Shown here piece by piece: positions 11,926 to 24,684 of a stretch of 64,000 bases of DNA; the stretch's first letter is position 1, and each line of letters begins with the position of its first letter. Made by a program: the position numbers and the translations under genes. This DNA comes from Macrocybe gigantea (lineage: Eukaryota; Basidiomycota; Agaricomycetes; Agaricales; Callistosporiaceae). The stretch is from NCBI GenBank assembly GCA_011319805.1, contig SJRY01000236.1:186001-250000 (forward strand), read 5' to 3'. Below the pieces are notes generated by a model, which was not told the DNA's origin, ran no database searches, and worked only from the letters and a program-made list of their open reading frames with translations.

Positions 11926-14900
11926 ATGCTCAAGAAATGGAAAGCGACCTGGAGGGAAACAGTTGGGCAACGCAATGCACCGGACGTTACATCTCAACAT
12001 GAACCACCGGACGAAGGCCGGCCTGCGAAGAAACGGAGAACAGGCCACCACGCCCCCGAAGTCACCCTTGTTGGTCGCATCCTTGAGCATGCAAAACAAA
12101 GAAGCAGTACGGTCAACGACACTCTGTCTTGTATCCGCTTATATATCTACGTGATAAGCTATTGCATTCGCGTCTTCAAGCTGTATGTCACCACGCCGGC
12201 TCGTGTGTCTGGTTTCTGACCACCAGTCTAGCGTTCCTTGATATACTTGCACCATATATCGAATGGGCTGTCAATCTTGAGAAATCAAGTCGTGAAATTT
12301 CGCCTGTGCGTCACCGAGTGATGATCCTAATGATCGAGTAGGCGTTCCATACTTCGCATACATTACGCTATTCACTATCCTAGTAGTGATGAGTCAGACC
12401 TCCGGAAATACGAAGACGAGCTCAATGGAAGGCTTCAGGCGATGGGTATCCGTCACTCGTTGACCTCGAACACCGATATCGAACCCACCTTCTCATTGCG
12501 GAATCTGGTATTGATGACACCAGAAGTGAGTCGTTCTACAGTCTCATGGGTTAACTTTTACACCTCCCTAGATTGCCTTGAATCTCCTACTCCAAGGAAG
12601 GCTCAGCATGATTGATGTCCATACTGCCACCTACATTTGCACACGCCTACATCCTCAGCATCTCTATTCTCAGCATCCCTTGTCTAGAATCATGCACGAA
12701 TTTTATCATGTAGCGGATGCATCTCAACGACCGCGGATGCTCACTCTTTGTCCAAACGAGTTAGCATCTGCTTCTCAAGTTCTTCACCTTGAGGCTACAT
12801 TAGACTCTACGGCGCTCAGCGCTGTTCAAGATCCGACTAATGTGTTGCAACCAAACGACGTCGTTGTGCCCTACGACGATCTTGGGCAACAAATTCTGGG
12901 CCAGCTTCCCAACAAATGTATCCTCTTACCGATCCTTCCGATAACCTCCACCAAAAATATCTTAGTTGGTCCCATATCGCCCTTTCCGAGCTGGGACCGT
13001 GTGCTTCTGATCTCGTTTGGAAGTGGTTTGTCAAAGAGCTTGATGACACATTACATTCTCAGAGTCAAGGGAAGTCCAACCTAACACCATCTCGCTGCGA
13101 AGTTCGGAGAATCATAGCCGATTCGACATTCTCCCCTCCTTGCCTCGACGTGAGCTCCCCAAAACTAAACGTATCACCGAAGTTCCTGAAGTTGGTCGAA
13201 ATCCTCGTGTCGTACGAACCGCTCCAGGACACATTCCGAGGCATTATTTTAGGTACCTTCTTGTTCTCTCCTAATGTTTTTACTAAATGTTGTATAGTAC
13301 AGTATCGAATAATTGCACTTGTCCTCATGGAGATGCTGGAGATGCTAGGAAATGGGCTCGAATTTCTGCGGCCATGTGTTCTTGTCGACATGTCAGAAAC
13401 TAGTGACCAGGTAAGAGCTTGATGGATTGAAGGAATTTAAGCTTAAACCATCACAATCCAAAGGTAGAGACATTGAACAAGTTCACCTCTGGACAATCCA
13501 ATCTTCTAATTGCCACTAAACTGGCTGAAGACTTGGTCTCTTCGGATGTATCTCTCACTATTCGGTAGGTTTCTGACCCTCGGATGAGCTGCTAATTCAC
13601 GTCTTTCCAGTTACAATGTGTTTGATTGCCCTCTATCCTACTTGACCTCCAGGGCATGGGCCTTTGGATCAGAATGTAATGTTATCCATATGGTGGAAAG
13701 GAACAACAATTCTCACCGAAAAGTGATATCGCGAATCACATCGCTGGACGCTAGGATCTTACGCTGGTCGCATTGTCTCAGGTATGGAGAATCAACGATC
13801 GTCCCTCCATCCAATTTTGGAAATTTGTCCCTGTACCATTATCCAGAGGATGATGGCGACCAGCAGAATGGTCGATCTCCACTGATCGACCCAACCACAG
13901 GGCTACGAATTACTGCCGCGGATGCTACCGTCGTCGTTTATCGGTATGCCTGCAATGCGATAAGCGATGCGAATAGACAGCGGGAACTTTTTGAATATGC
14001 GGCTCACGACGATCGGGGATTAATCACCTGTACCGTCCGCCTTCCTGGAACCTTAATTGACAAAGTTTCTGGTTTGCCCTCGGCTACTCAAGCACATGCG
14101 AGACGTTCTGCATGCCTAGCGGCCCTTCGAACTCTGTTCAAGGAGGGCAAATTAAATTATAGGCTATATCCAGCAGTGCAACAAAGGCCGTCTTGCTCAT
14201 CTGCTCCACAAGATGCTCCTTTGCAGTCCAGACATCGCTTTTATGTTCGCAGAAAACCGATTTTCTGGGAAAACAGCAGAAATGCAAGTGGAAACTCTCT
14301 ATATCCTTTCATGGTCTCGCTTGACAATGCGACTCTCACACAATCACATCCACCCATTCTCCTTCTGACACGCCAACCCCTTCCCGAGTTTCCTGATTTC
14401 AGACTGTTTTGCTCTGGCATCCCATTCTCAGTACGCCTGACCCCCAGCGCACCTTTTCTAGTCACAATCTCTGAATTGGACAACCTCTACCACTATACTG
14501 AGAGGATCTGCAGACTAATAACGAATAAACCATATCATTGTTCGGGTTCGGACATGGTCTATTTCTTCGCACCTTTGTCTTCTGAAAATGGCCATGATAT
14601 TCGTTCTGAGAACAACCCTTCATGTTGCTCATGGGACGCCAGATCAATGATCAACTGGGATCAGGTTTATGCTGCAGCAAAAGCTTATGCAATTCCGTTG
14701 ACTTCGTCAAACTATGAAGAGCTGGTCCGGAGCACTGCGGACTCTGTCGTCCAGGACAGATGGGTTGAATTTACCAGGCGATACAATGTTGTGACTGTGC
14801 GGAGTGATCTCACGCCCTTGAGCAAACCAGCAGACAGTCCTGTATGTCAGATCCAATCTTATTCTTATGAGGCCTAACATAGTATTTGCAGCGCGAAGCA

Positions 14901-17203
14901 AATTACGACAGCCTGGTTGACTATTGCAAAGCCAGACAGAAGGGCTTTACTGGCTTAAAAGACTACAATCAAAACATAGTGGAAGTTTTAAGGTCTCCAA
15001 TACTCCTAAACCACCTGAATCCCGCTTCTGAGCCTGTGGTGTCCCAACCAGCCAAACCGACAGCAAAGTGTAAGATCTATTGTCATCGGCTTATCCAATT
15101 CTTTGACGTGGTGCAGACCTCATACCCGAACTGTGCGCAAAAATCACAATTCCTGCCAGGTTATTATTTCCATATGTTATCTCATCCACTGTATCTAAGC
15201 GTACTGTTCAGCACATTCAGATCAATGCTTTTGTTACCTTCGATACTCCGGAGAATCGACGATTTGCTCCTGGTGAAGGAGCTGAACGCTAAGCTCTTTA
15301 TTCACAAGATACGGGAAGACCTGCTGCACGTGGCTCTGTGCTCGCCGTCTGCTGGTGTCGAATACGACTACGAGCGCCTTGAATTGCTAGGTGCGGGCTA
15401 AAATCCAGATCTACAGTTCTCGTCGCTAATGGATTCCTTTCTGATAGGTGATGCATTTTTGAAATACGTGTCATCGTTGCACGTTTTCGTTATGAATCCA
15501 ACATGCGCTGAGGGTCATTTGCATGCTGTCAGGCAGTCCTTGATCAGCAATAAGTCCCTTTTCGTTAACGCGTGTGTGGTTGATCTGCCAGCATATATTC
15601 AATCAAAACCCTTTGTTTGCAAATCATGGCATCCACCTGGTTTTCAGCTCGAATACCCGAGAGATGAGGACAGGGACTCTACGGCGACTAAAGACAATCA
15701 TGGCGAGGCAAATGCAAGCAATCAAGGACGCGTTGGAGCAAAAGACGATCCTAATTCCGAGCCTTCGGTCTCCAACCGACCCCAGAGGAAAAAAGGCGGA
15801 CGAAGCAGAACGACCGAAGACAGCCAGTGGCTTGGGGACAAAGTAGGTCTACAGAGCGCTGCGACAACCGCGGTGTTGACCCATCCTTCAGGCGATCGCC
15901 GATGTTGCTGAAGCAATTCTTGGAGCTGCGTATATTTCAGGCGGCGACGGAGGGGCCCTCATGGTTATGAAAGCTCTCAATATACCTGTCACTGGCATCG
16001 AGGAATGGGCAGATTTTGGTCGTTCTAATCAAATCAGGACTGCACGTATAGTAACGACGGAAGTACAGTCCGAATCGATCACGGCAGTTGAATCTATCAT
16101 TGGTTGGAAGTTTTCCCGACCGGAGCTTCTTATCCATGCGTTGGTGCGAACTTTGTATTGGTTGTCAGCGCTCTCCATTGACATTACTGGTTAGTCGCAC
16201 TCGCCTTCAAACAAAGCCGACACCCTGTCGTATGAGCGGTTGGAATTCCTTGGCGATGGTGTCCTAGATTTCAGTAAGTGGCTTGGTAAACGACATGAAA
16301 TCGTAACCGATGTGATGTTCCAGTGGCTGTTCGCCATATCTTCAATCGTGACCAGAAACTCTCCCCTGGCGGACTAACGCTTTTGAAGGCATGAAAACGT
16401 CCCAAAGAGCATATCCTCATAGTTAATCATTTACTCAGGGTGCTATGGTGTCAAATGCAGCCCTGGCTGCCATCTGTGTTTCTTCTGGCCTACATGAACA
16501 TCTGTTTCATGGTTCATATGAGTTATCCCGAAATATCCAGGAGTACGTTACAAAACTAGGCGAGAAAGCGAGAACGGAGTATGAAGCTGCAGCCTCGGAA
16601 GATCGGGTTCCAGGACAATATTGGATCGAACTGGATCCACCCAAGGTCAGAAAAAGCTTTTGATCCATATTCAGCTTTTTGTCATGACCATGGTTTCTGC
16701 AGGCCTTATCGGACATGATCGAATCAATCATTGGTGCCGTTTATATTTCCGAGGGTTTTTCTCCACAAGGCGCCGAAGCAATGTATGCGTACCTGCTTCA
16801 ACCATTCTATGACAAGCATGTCACGTTCAAGACGCTCTCGTATCATCCGACAAAACTTCTGCTCGAGATTCTTCAAGCGCAAGGTTGCACACGATTCGAA
16901 ACAGAAAAGGAGCAGTTGCCCAACGGCATACGCTATATAGGTGAATTGGAAATGATAGACTGCAGCGCGAGGCTGATGTTCTTGCTTTATGCAGTCCTCG
17001 TTCATGATGTTGTTCTGGCAAAAGCCGAGGACGCCGTACTAGCAACCGCAGCTCGCTGGGCTGCGTTGTCTGCGTTAGATGCACTTGAGGGCGACCCCGG
17101 CTTTCTAGTCAGAACTTGTGATTGTCGGGCCAGGTTACGGAAGCTCAAAAAGAAGGAAACATTGGCAGAGTTCGAGCTGTTGAAAGAAGCCAGAGAAAGC
17201 TGA
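11926..17203 (+). CDS. DCL: Dicer-like ribonuclease III with degenerate helicase region
   Basis: Makes small RNAs from double-stranded RNA. The RNase IIIa half reads ERLELLGDAFLKY (an intron falls before GDA) and, after an intron, ADVAEAILGAAY. RNase IIIb reads ERLEFLGDGVLDF and SDMIESIIGAVY, so the four acidic residues expected per domain are present. Upstream is a DUF283-like dimerisation domain (about 13920-14160, QRELFEYAAHDDRG...ARRSACLAALRTLF). The N-terminal third aligns in layout with Dicer helicases (NLVLMTPE, HPLSRIMHEFYH, SGQSNLLIATKLAE), but no GxGKT, DExH or RGRxR motif is visible. The C-terminal dsRNA-binding segment is weak. A basic KKRR stretch lies near the N terminus. The start at 11926 and the first exons are provisional. 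Confidence 0.9.
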
Positions 17204-17381
17204 TCGCATCACGACTACCACCAAGGAGTCTCATTGTAGATGACCATCCTGTTATGAATATGCAACCACAGTTGACAAGAAATCTAGTCTAGACGTTCTA
17301 AAGCATCTGGGTATGTCTAGGTGGACGTAATCCAGGGTGCGACGCTGTCATTAAGGTGGTCGGAATGTAACATGGGATGCA

Positions 17382-17739
17382 TTAGGCGGCATTCCCAGCC
17401 TTTTTCCTTGAAAGCACAAGCACGAATAGAGCATGAATAGGCAACAAAATTGAACCCATGGGAAGACAACGCACAACTGATAAGCGGCAGCGACGAAAGG
17501 AAGAATGAAGCCACTGGCTAGGTATGCGGTCAATTTGAGGCCAAAGACTCCCTTCTTGCTACCCGGAAGGGCAAATGGAAGATGCTACGGATTTTAGGTG
17601 AGCACGATCTGACAACATGGCAAAATGTACATACGTGATAATGTCCATGAGGAGAACGGGCAGATGCGGTCGAGTGGAAAGATTTGACGCTAGCAGAGAG
17701 TTGGCGAGAGACCGCGTGGGAGCGAATAACTAGAGACAT
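17382..17739 (-). CDS. COX8: cytochrome c oxidase subunit 8 (COX8 / subunit VIIc)
   Basis: Small inner-membrane subunit of respiratory complex IV. Three exons: 17739-17635, 17584-17475 and 17406-17382, coding 79 residues, the usual size for a precursor. The first exon is a classic mitochondrial presequence (MSLVIRSHAVSRQLSASVKS) with an FHSTASAR cleavage-type region. The mature part has HLPFALPGSKKGVFGLK and one membrane helix, TAYLASGFILPFVAAAYQL, ending KKAGNAA. Introns are 50 and 68 nt with GT-AG ends. The assignment rests on the presequence, the single helix and the QLKKxG ending shared with yeast Cox8. Confidence 0.9.
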
Positions 17740-17906
17740 GGCCGAGAAGGTTGAAGGTTGTAAAGCGATGGACTATGAAAAGATTCAACCTCGGAGCACT
17801 TCGGTCAAAACGCTTATGTAATACCGTCCTCTCAAGTAAACAAGACAAGATAGACTGTGTACTCTTAACCGGTATCGCGAGAGACAAGAGGAGCGCAAAT
17901 TACCAT

Positions 17907-18329
17907 CTAAGCTAGGATGTGATGGGGTGATAGATCGTGACCATGCATACGACGTAGAACTTCTGTAAGACTAGCGGAACAAATGTTTTTGGTGCCCAGT
18001 GGGTATTGTGCTCTAGCTGGATGAACAGACTTGGCGTTTGAGACGAGGTATCCTAGGTCCGGAGGAGCAGGATCAAGATGTTCGTCGGCTGAAGGTGGAA
18101 TATTTTCGCTCTCTGGAAGCCGGTTTGGCACCATTTTCAAAGTAGGGACCCAGCGATTGGTCGTCATCACAGACACAGCACCTGCTGCATGTCGGTCGAG
18201 TTGTGTGGCAGAAAGACTTGGTCTCTTCAGACTCCATGGGAGGGCAGAGGGCTCGGTGGCGGGAGAATATCGAGACGATTTGAAAACATAAGCTCCGGCT
18301 TCTGACGAGGGTTGAATGCCGAGTTTCAT
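17907..18329 (-). CDS. small hypothetical protein
   Basis: An uninterrupted frame of 140 codons starting MKLGIQPSSEAGAYVFKSSR. It is rich in Ser, Pro and Ala, with no domain I recognise and no signal peptide or membrane helix. It would be head-to-head with the aldehyde dehydrogenase gene, 58 bp away. The same frame stays open upstream across the ALDH start, which weakens the case that this is a gene. It may be a chance antisense or UTR frame. Confidence 0.3.
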   Translation of the reverse strand: MKLGIQPSSEAGAYVFKSSRYSPATEPSALPWSLKRPSLSATQLDRHAAGAVSVMTTNRWVPTLKMVPNRLPESENIPPSADEHLDPAPPDLGYLVSNAKSVHPARAQYPLGTKNICSASLTEVLRRMHGHDLSPHHILA

Positions 18330-18387
18330 TAGAACTGTGTGGTATGAGATAAAGCCCCCACACAGTACTGCAACTCTCACGTTCGTC

Positions 18388-20865
18388 ATGGCTCTCCCTG
18401 TCACCATCAACATCCCAGCCCTGAACAAACAGATTACTGTTCCTACAGGGCTCTTCATCGATAATGAATTCGTCCTCTCTTGTGACTCCAGTGAACTCAT
18501 CCCGTAAGAGACTTTTCTTCGTTGGCCGCTAGTTTTGGTGTTGAGTCTCTGTCGAAGTGTCGTAAATCCTGCGACTGAAGAGACAATTTGCTCTGTGATT
18601 TCTGGTATTTTCCACCCGACCTTTCCTCCCAAATCTGCGCTTCACGACTGCCTTAGCGTCACCCAAAGACATAGATAAGGCTGTTGCTGCGGCTCGAAGG
18701 GCCTTTCAGACTACCTGGGGAAAAAATGTCACTGGATTCGAACGGTCTCGCCTTATCAATAAACTGGCCGACCTGATCGAGAGAGATTCCCAAGACCTCG
18801 CGGAACTGGAAACTCTCAACAATGGGAAACCTCTCCGCATTGCCCGGTATCACCTACGTTATGCTTCACCAGGTCATCATTTACTTTTTCATTTTCCAGG
18901 GATTTCGACATCGCAGACACCGTCCAATGTCTCAGATATTATGCTGGGTGGGCAGACAAGATCACCGGACAGGTATTTTCCAACAAAATGCGGCGGTTAC
19001 CCTCGTCCCTCACTTGTTTGTAGACAATTGAAGTCGACAATAGAACGAAGTTAGCATTCACCCGCCACGATCCGATTGGAGTATGCGGCCAAATGTGAGC
19101 ATGGCCTGGCACGCTTATCCTGCGACGCGTTCTACCTTTCTGGGCTTAGCATCCCTTGGAACTACCCTATAAACATGTGGTCGGTCTGCCGTTCATACTG
19201 GACGAATATCGGCGTTCAAAGAAAATAGGTCGTGGAAGGTTGCCCCTGCCCTTGCAGTTGGCTGCACCATCGTTATGAAACCCTCCGAATTATGTCCGTT
19301 GACCGCACTTGTGCGTATTGAAATTACTGTTACATTTTGAGAAATTTAAGTTCTTTCAGAAATTATCCGAGCTTATCAAGGAAGCCGGGTACGCTTTAGG
19401 CTGCCCATGCCCCCGCCTTACCGCTCATTCCAACCAAGGTTTCCACCGGGCGTAGTGAACACGGTGCCGTCCTATGGGCCTGTTGGAGGCGCCGCCCTAG
19501 CTGCGCACCCTGACGTCGATAAGGTCGCCTTTACAGGTTCTACAGTGACAGGTCGCAAAATCATGGAAGCTGCGGCTAAGAGCAACCTCAAGAAGGTATG
19601 CACTTTACAAGCAGTCTTTATTTCTTTCGGTCCGAGTCTCATCGTTATCAAGGTCTCCTTGGAACTTGGAGGAAAGTCGCCTCATCTCGTTTTTGAATCT
19701 GCGGACCTCGAACAGGGTGCGGAATGTTATCTTTACGCTTCCTGCTATTTCTATCTTTGTCTTATCATGAATACCATTCATTTCGGACAGCGGCAAACTG
19801 GGCCGCGTTAGGAATTTGTTACAACACTGGCCAAGACTGTACTGCGGGATCACGCGTCTATGTACAAGACACCGTATATGACCAATTCCTTGCCTTGCTG
19901 TTGTCGAAAGTGAAGCAACAGGTCATTGGAGATGGCTTCGATCCGAAGACGGCAGGTGGTCCAGTGGTGCGGTCTTCATTATCTCAATACTCAATTCAGA
20001 AGGCATAGAATCTGAGTCGTGCAGGTTTCCAAAGGGCAATACGATCGTGTCTGGGGCTATATCGAGTCTGGTAAAAATGAAGGGCCAAAACTATCTTGGG
20101 CGGCACCAAGCGCCCCGGAAAAGGCTACTATGTGGATCCTACAAGTAAGTACTCATGTCGCAAGTGATGCGTAATATTCAGGCTCCGTTTCCCAGTTTTC
20201 ACGGAAATCAGATCCGACATGAAAATTGTAAGCCATATACCACGAATTGACTTGCACTGGTCCTCACCTGCACTCGAATAGGTCAAGGAGGAGGCACGCA
20301 TTTCAACAATCTAGTAAAAGAACCTGATCTTATTCATCTCGGTGTCAGATATTCGGCCCTGTTCTCGCCGTCGGCCGTTTCAGGACCGAGCAGGAGGCTA
20401 TAGCCCTTGCCAACGAAACCTCTTATGGGTTGGGTGCAGGGCTTCACTCTAGTAAGAAAGCCAGGTTCCCGGTAATATGGCTCTCATGTCGTTCATGGCT
20501 CGTTATACCCATCAGGTGATGCTAATCAGTGCATGCGCGTTTCGTCTGCGCTTGAGGCCGGCACGGTAAGATAGATCCTCACTAAATCCTGAACCTATCA
20601 GAAGGACCCTGCCTATCACGCGCCTCACCCATTCCACGTTGTCCAGGTCTGGGTCAACCAATACAATATCTTGAACAATAATGTACCTTTTGGAGGGAAG
20701 AAACAGTCCGGAATTGGTAATTTCACTTGCGGACATGTATCGTTTCTCGACTTTCTCATCAATCTTTTTGTAGGTCGTGAACTGGGGAGCTACGCTTTGG
20801 AAGAATATACGTCTGTGAAGGCTGTGCATTGGAATTTCGGAGAGAAGCTCGAATGGCCGCTGTGA
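18388..20865 (+). CDS. ALD1: aldehyde dehydrogenase, NAD(P)+-dependent
   Basis: Oxidises aldehydes to acids. The start reads [20 protein letters not shown]. Family landmarks follow in order: [32 protein letters not shown] (cofactor loop), [12 protein letters not shown] (general-base Glu), [15 protein letters not shown] (nucleophilic Cys), [14 protein letters not shown] and the C-terminal [19 protein letters not shown]. The last exon ends [10 protein letters not shown] with TGA at 20863-20865. About ten introns are needed; the one at 20294-20348 begins GC instead of GT. No presequence is apparent, so a cytosolic enzyme is likely. Confidence 0.95.
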
Positions 20866-21120
20866 GGCCCACATGCGAAAGCGCCAGTTCTAATTACCTG
20901 GGCATGAGCTGTCGCTTTGTCCGGTTTTGTATACTGTTGTAGACCACAAATGAAATTGCAATGGTCTTTTTTTAGGAATACAATTCTTTGAGGCATATGA
21001 GAGTCCTAGTTCCGGTACCTCTGTGTCGTTGCCATTGGACATATGTAGAAAGGGCATAATTAGGATGACTGGTACACTAGTTTATTCCGTCTCTTGTCAG
21101 AAACGTGAGGAGCATGCCCA

Positions 21121-22126
21121 TCACAATCCCTCGTTAACGTTACTGTAGGAGTTTTGATACAGCGTCGAACTCTCTTCTGAGGACGCGGTATCCTGCGCGC
21201 CTGGCTGAACGACAGTGCCATACTGATCGCCGAAGCCTGAGTCGTCTGCGACCGCATAGAAAAGTGCAGTATCCTGCGTGCGCTGTGGGAAAGAGTTGTT
21301 CTGGCCGATGAAGGTTGCGTCCTGCGGGATGGCATTCAAAAATCCATGGGGGGCTGTCCATGGCATCCCCCACTGATAATTTTCGTTTTGAATGTTCGGT
21401 GCCTGGTTCTGCCAAGAAAACGACGCAGAAACAGCATTAGCCACAGTCGCGTCGTAAGTAAGTGTGGCGGGGTCCTGCGTTGCAAACGGGTTATATTGCG
21501 GGATAACGTTGGAGTTCGTGGATTGCAGAGTGGTATTTTGCATCTCAAACGGATAAGACGACTGGTTCTTGGAGAAAAGCTGGCTAGCGCCAGAATGAGA
21601 GCTAGGGTTCAAAGCGTGTCCGTGATCGGCCTCGTTCGAAGGAGCAAAGACAGCGGTCGATAAAGTCGATGGCGGGAATTGTGGCGCTGTGGACGACGAA
21701 GCAGCGGGGGAGGGCACAACTCGCACAGGTTCATAGACGCAAGAATTGCCCTTTTTCTGACACTTGATACACGGCTGAGAACGGCCACCAACCGGTTCAC
21801 ACTGTTCGCCCGTAAGCAAAAGGTTTGGCGGGGAATGATGGCGGTGTCAGTACCTTTACTTTGCGAAAGCGGCAGTATCTGCATGCCATTGGGGTCCTGC
21901 GTCTTCGCGACGGGGTCTGAGAGGAAGGGCTATTGTGTCGTGTCCTTTGCACCACCATTGGTTGCGTCTGGATGTGTTCGAATAAGTCGCCAGAGGGTGT
22001 TTTATGGCCTTTTATGAGGCCTGCATGATCTAGGGGGATAAGACGCAACCGTGGAACAGAACGTGAAACCATGTCCGCATTTCGCGGCCATGAGTCGATG
22101 GTGTCGATGTTAGTAGGCGCCGACAA
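21121..22126 (-). CDS. Zn2Cys6 fungal-type transcription factor
   Basis: DNA-binding regulator. Two exons are clear. The first carries a basic stretch (PSRRRRTPMACRYCRFRKVK) and the second opens with CEPVGGRSQPCIKCQKKGNS and then C, so joining at the intron gives the full C-x2-C-x6-C-x9-C-x2-C-x6-C binuclear zinc cluster. The rest (about 220 residues) is Ser/Gln/Asn/Thr-rich with no Fungal_trans domain, so this is a short factor whose tail may be an activation region. The start at 22126 is the first Met of the open frame; internal Mets at 22069 and later are alternatives. Target genes cannot be inferred. Confidence 0.8.
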
Positions 22127-22546
22127 ATTATCATTTTAGGTGAATTTTATGCGCAACTCGCAGAGTGGCATGCTGCCGATCGGCACGAAAATAACTGTGA
22201 GCGTTAATGCAGCTTCCCTACAGGGAACAATGGTGGGAAGCACACCTTTGGAGACGGTTTGAGGAAACGAGTCTGGTTGCGGGGCATTTGAAATGACTGG
22301 TTACATACCAAATATGAAACAGACAGCATATTAAGCGCGTCGACACGAATTGTGCTGAACGATCTGTTGCTGTGGGTCTGAGTAGATCCTCCGAGCACAG
22401 AAGAATAGCAAGATTGCAGAAACAAAGAAAGTGACCGTAGCAGGCGCCGGATAGGAACGGGAAATCACCATTGAACCTAGACATATGCATACAATGAATC
22501 GACAACTATACCCGACGGGAGCTAAAAGCTAACCTACAAAGTATAG
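22127..22546. other. intergenic, promoter of Zn2Cys6 gene and 3' region of PRE8
   Basis: About 420 bp with only short minus-strand frames and no conserved peptide. Both flanking genes are on the minus strand, so it holds the regulator's promoter next to the proteasome gene's terminator. Nothing else is visible. Confidence 0.4.
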
Positions 22547-23522
22547 TTACAATGCCAGATAGTCTCGTACCTCTTCCTCGGTCAGCTTCCTAAAGGTAGG
22601 TTTTGGTCGTCCAGTCTCTGCACCGACCTGACCTGCTTCAAGCTCTGCAACGCTAGGTACGGTGATGACACCGATCTCAATCGTTTTTTCGGTCATTTGA
22701 CCTTCAAAACCTTCCTTTAACGTCAACAAGGCGGTATGAATGGCATCTTCCAGGCTGATGTCATCGTTATATCTAAGTACCGTTTCGTTAATAACGGACC
22801 AACTCCATGGCGAAATCAAGCATACCGCTTTTCCAAAAATGTCTTGGCATTCACCATGTTCTTTCCAATGGCGCTTGCTTTCCATGCCCAGAATGAACCG
22901 GAAGGATCCACTTGATAAAGGGTAGGTCCGCGATTGATATCCCAACCTGCGACCAATAATGAAACACCATACGGCCGCACGCCACTGTTTGTCCAATTAA
23001 TTGACGTGGTGCAGAACATGCATGAGAGATTAATTACCCAGATTGAGTTGCTTGTTGCATTACTGCTGCGATCTCCTGAGTCAATACACGCGTTGGAGGG
23101 TACTCTCCGTAAATCTTCCAATAGGCCTGTGCACTTTTTCGAGCCTTTGCGACGAGGATACGGAAATCCGGGCCCATGCCTGAATATACGATACCGATAT
23201 GAGGGCAGATCACGGCAACTTTGTCTAGCATGGAATCATCGATGAGAATGGAAGAGGATTTCTTCTCGGTAGCGATAACGATTCCGTTTGATGCTAATTT
23301 TGTCGTTTCAGGCTGGAAGAGCGGCGAATGGAGGAAGGAGGCTCACCTTTGATCCCGAGACTGGTCGCACCCTGAGAGACGGCAGCCAAAGCATGTTCTA
23401 TCTGCACGAGCTTTCCACTCGGCGAGAAAACTGTAAGAGAGTAACTTGTGGATGTTTCAGGCAATGCAGTTCGATAGCTGGATGCGGACTTGCCTGTAGG
23501 CGCCACCGTTAGCACTGGCCAT
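22547..23522 (-). CDS. PRE8: 20S proteasome subunit alpha2
   Basis: Outer-ring subunit of the 20S proteasome core. Exon 1 (23522-23494) is MASANGGAY, joined across a GC-AG intron (23493-23445) to [20 protein letters not shown], the alpha-subunit N-terminal signature. Then come [48 protein letters not shown] and [15 protein letters not shown], ending EEVRDYLAL. The chain is slightly longer than yeast Pre8 because of an insert near the C terminus ([20 protein letters not shown]). All other introns are GT-AG. No frame breaks were seen. Confidence 0.96.
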
Positions 23523-23698
23523 AATGCAGGTTGGATGGGAAAGGTGACGCGTCGCGGTTATCAATGTATTACTTTGGGCTTTGTTTATCGCATCAACAAT
23601 GACGGTGCTGCAGACGATTGGTTTCATTTTCGAGGAAACAGTTCGTAATTTACACATTCTGTATACACTTCACTACTACGCTTAGGTATGTTATTCGC

Positions 23699-24684
23699 TC
23701 AATCGACCTTCAAGGGGGTCGTTCTCAAGTATGGCTGCGTAGACAGTCAGCGCATGTTCTGCATACCTATTTGTTCGGCTCACCAAGTGAGTAGTATAGC
23801 CCGGGAATAACTTCGCGGCCTCGTCGTTGGAGACAGCATTGTGGATGATCACATCCTCTCCTTTGTTCCAATTAACGGGCGTGGTGATGCGGTGCTTGTC
23901 TGCCAGCTGCAAAGCTAGCTCAAATCATGAGCAAAGTATGCGATTTGGATGAAGAGACCACGTACCATCGACGACACTAATGGTTGATATTGTAAATGTA
24001 TGAAACATTCTGCAGATGCAGGGTAACTACCCACCGAATAATTTCGTCAAAGTTGCGGCCAGTGGAGGCGGGGTAGGCGATGGTCAGCCTTATCACTTTC
24101 TTGGGATCGATGACGAAGACTGTGCGAATCTACAGGATAATCGATATTATATGCCGTCTTGCATCGCAGCGCATATACCTACGGTGTAAGGGAGACCCTT
24201 GGCGTCGCGGTTAGTTGCGTCTTGTTCATCCAACATGTCATACAAAGTAGAGATCTTCCTGTCCTCATCGGCGATCTAGAAAACCAAACTTTGAGTATAC
24301 GAGTCGCGGAGAAAAATCGGACTCGCGTACGATCGGGAATTGAACGTCGGTGGGAGAGGTTTTGGAACCGTACTCATTGATGTCCTTCACCCACTGCTCG
24401 TGATCCTTCAAATTGTTTGCGGAGATGCCAATGACTTTGACATTGCGCTTTGCAAAATCCTTGGCTCGGCGGGCAACCTCGCCGAGTTCTGTAGTGCAAA
24501 CAGGGGTGAAGTCTCCAGGGTGAGAGAATAGGATGGCCTATGAAGCTGTCAGGGCATGCGCGGTACTCCAACGCAGAATGTAACATGCCCAGGAATCACC
24601 AATCCATTCATGGAACTTGATAGGACCAGCAGTGGTTTCGGCCTCGAAATCGGGCGCAATGCTACCAAGGCGGAGAGAAGGCAT
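23699..24684 (-). CDS. PRX1: 1-Cys peroxiredoxin (Prx6 type)
   Basis: Thiol peroxidase that reduces hydrogen peroxide and lipid peroxides. The start reads [20 protein letters not shown]. The catalytic site is [19 protein letters not shown] with the peroxidatic Cys. Downstream are [40 protein letters not shown] and [12 protein letters not shown], with [13 protein letters not shown] near the end, the order expected of Prx6 proteins. The last exon, after an intron from about 23785, reads [11 protein letters not shown] with TGA at 23699-23701. The intron at 24588-24539 starts GC. No mitochondrial presequence is apparent, so the protein may be cytosolic. Confidence 0.94.

Noticed and set aside
11858..12154. 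Alternative plus-strand frame as Dicer exon 1
   Set aside because: The frame starting at 11926 gives a basic KKRR stretch and the EHAKQR segment expected before a helicase; the other frame has no such features.
17907..18632. A 241-codon minus-strand gene over the ALDH start
   Set aside because: The upstream half is the antisense shadow of ALDH exon 1. Only the part below 18329 is kept, at low confidence.
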